From: Rhodobacteraceae bacterium F11138
GTDB lineage: Bacteria > Pseudomonadota > Alphaproteobacteria > Rhodobacterales > Rhodobacteraceae
DNA: 33,451 bases
NCBI GenBank assembly: GCA_016521575.1
Contig: JAEKDP010000008.1
Span: 134,304 to 167,754 of the forward strand
Direction: 5' to 3'
Shown one piece after another: positions 33,391-33,451 of this stretch. The notes under the pieces were generated by a model that worked only from the letters and a program-made list of their open reading frames with translations, ran no database searches and was not told where the DNA came from. Both the position numbers and the translations under genes were made by a program. Within the stretch, counting starts at the first letter, position 1. Each line of letters opens with the position of its first letter.

Positions 33391-33451
33391 ACTGCGACCT
33401 CCTGGATAAAATGACCTTCGTCAACGTCTAGCACGTCCAATGTGTCGGAAA
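33391..33451 (-). promoter_or_regulatory. Leader of the large regulator with a strong ribosome site but no standard start
   Basis: AGGAGG (minus strand, 33398-33403) is followed after 7 nt by ATC GAG ATT AAG TTG CTC. A start at the ATC (33388-33390) would give a natural MEIKLLGPV-type N terminus if it had been ATG. The first conventional alternative is TTG at 33376-33378, about 19 nt from the ribosome site. No promoter can be assigned in these 61 bp. Confidence 0.45.

Overview
The window looks like an accessory region of an alphaproteobacterium, most probably a Rhodobacteraceae (Roseobacter-type) genome or plasmid. This rests on GC-rich coding, alphaproteobacterial codon use, the DUF1403/ScpB-like/tyrosine-recombinase neighbourhood, and the style of the peptide-type ABC operon. 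No rRNA, tRNA, CRISPR array or replication gene was recognised. The assignment is inference from gene content, not from a marker gene.

Layout. (1) 1-1570: a small serine recombinase gene on the minus strand, cut in two by a complete 1.4-kb IS110-family element of the IS1111 type. (2) 1688-5113: a large SWIM-SNF2 helicase. (3) 5217-10265: a minus-strand tyrosine recombinase diverges from a DUF1403 gene and an ScpB-like gene. Between them lies a dif-like inverted repeat. DUF1403 is broken by a complete IS21-family element (istA/istB) with a 5-bp target duplication. (4) 10321-22703: a catabolic and uptake block. A minus-strand operon (acyl-CoA dehydrogenase, family III CoA transferase, kynureninase) diverges from a LysR regulator. 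A second minus-strand operon encodes a five-part Dpp/Opp-type ABC importer and an M20 amidohydrolase. A near-identical 19-23-bp operator-like sequence lies upstream of both operons, which suggests one LysR regulon. (5) 22735-24172: transposon debris, namely a tniA relic and a decayed, truncated IS3-family element. (6) 24173-29267: a small Tn402/Tn5053-like transposon holding only tniA, tniB and tniQ, with tniA split by an IS256-family element with a 9-bp target duplication. (7) 29268-29623: the C-terminal remnant of a flavin monooxygenase-like gene. (8) 29723-33390: a large multidomain regulator (winged helix, degenerate cyclase, ATPase, helical repeats) with a frameshift and a doubtful start codon.

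How the parts work together. The LysR-flanked block reads as one pathway: import of a peptide-like or N-acylated compound, hydrolysis by the M20 enzyme, then CoA transfer, acyl-CoA oxidation and a kynureninase-type cleavage. The substrate is unknown. The recombinase/DUF1403/ScpB-like set looks like a site-specific recombination or segregation module that is now disabled by IS21. Three intact ISs sit in genes of, or next to, DNA recombination functions (serine recombinase, DUF1403, tniA). Each host gene can be restored in frame by removing the IS, so these insertions look recent.
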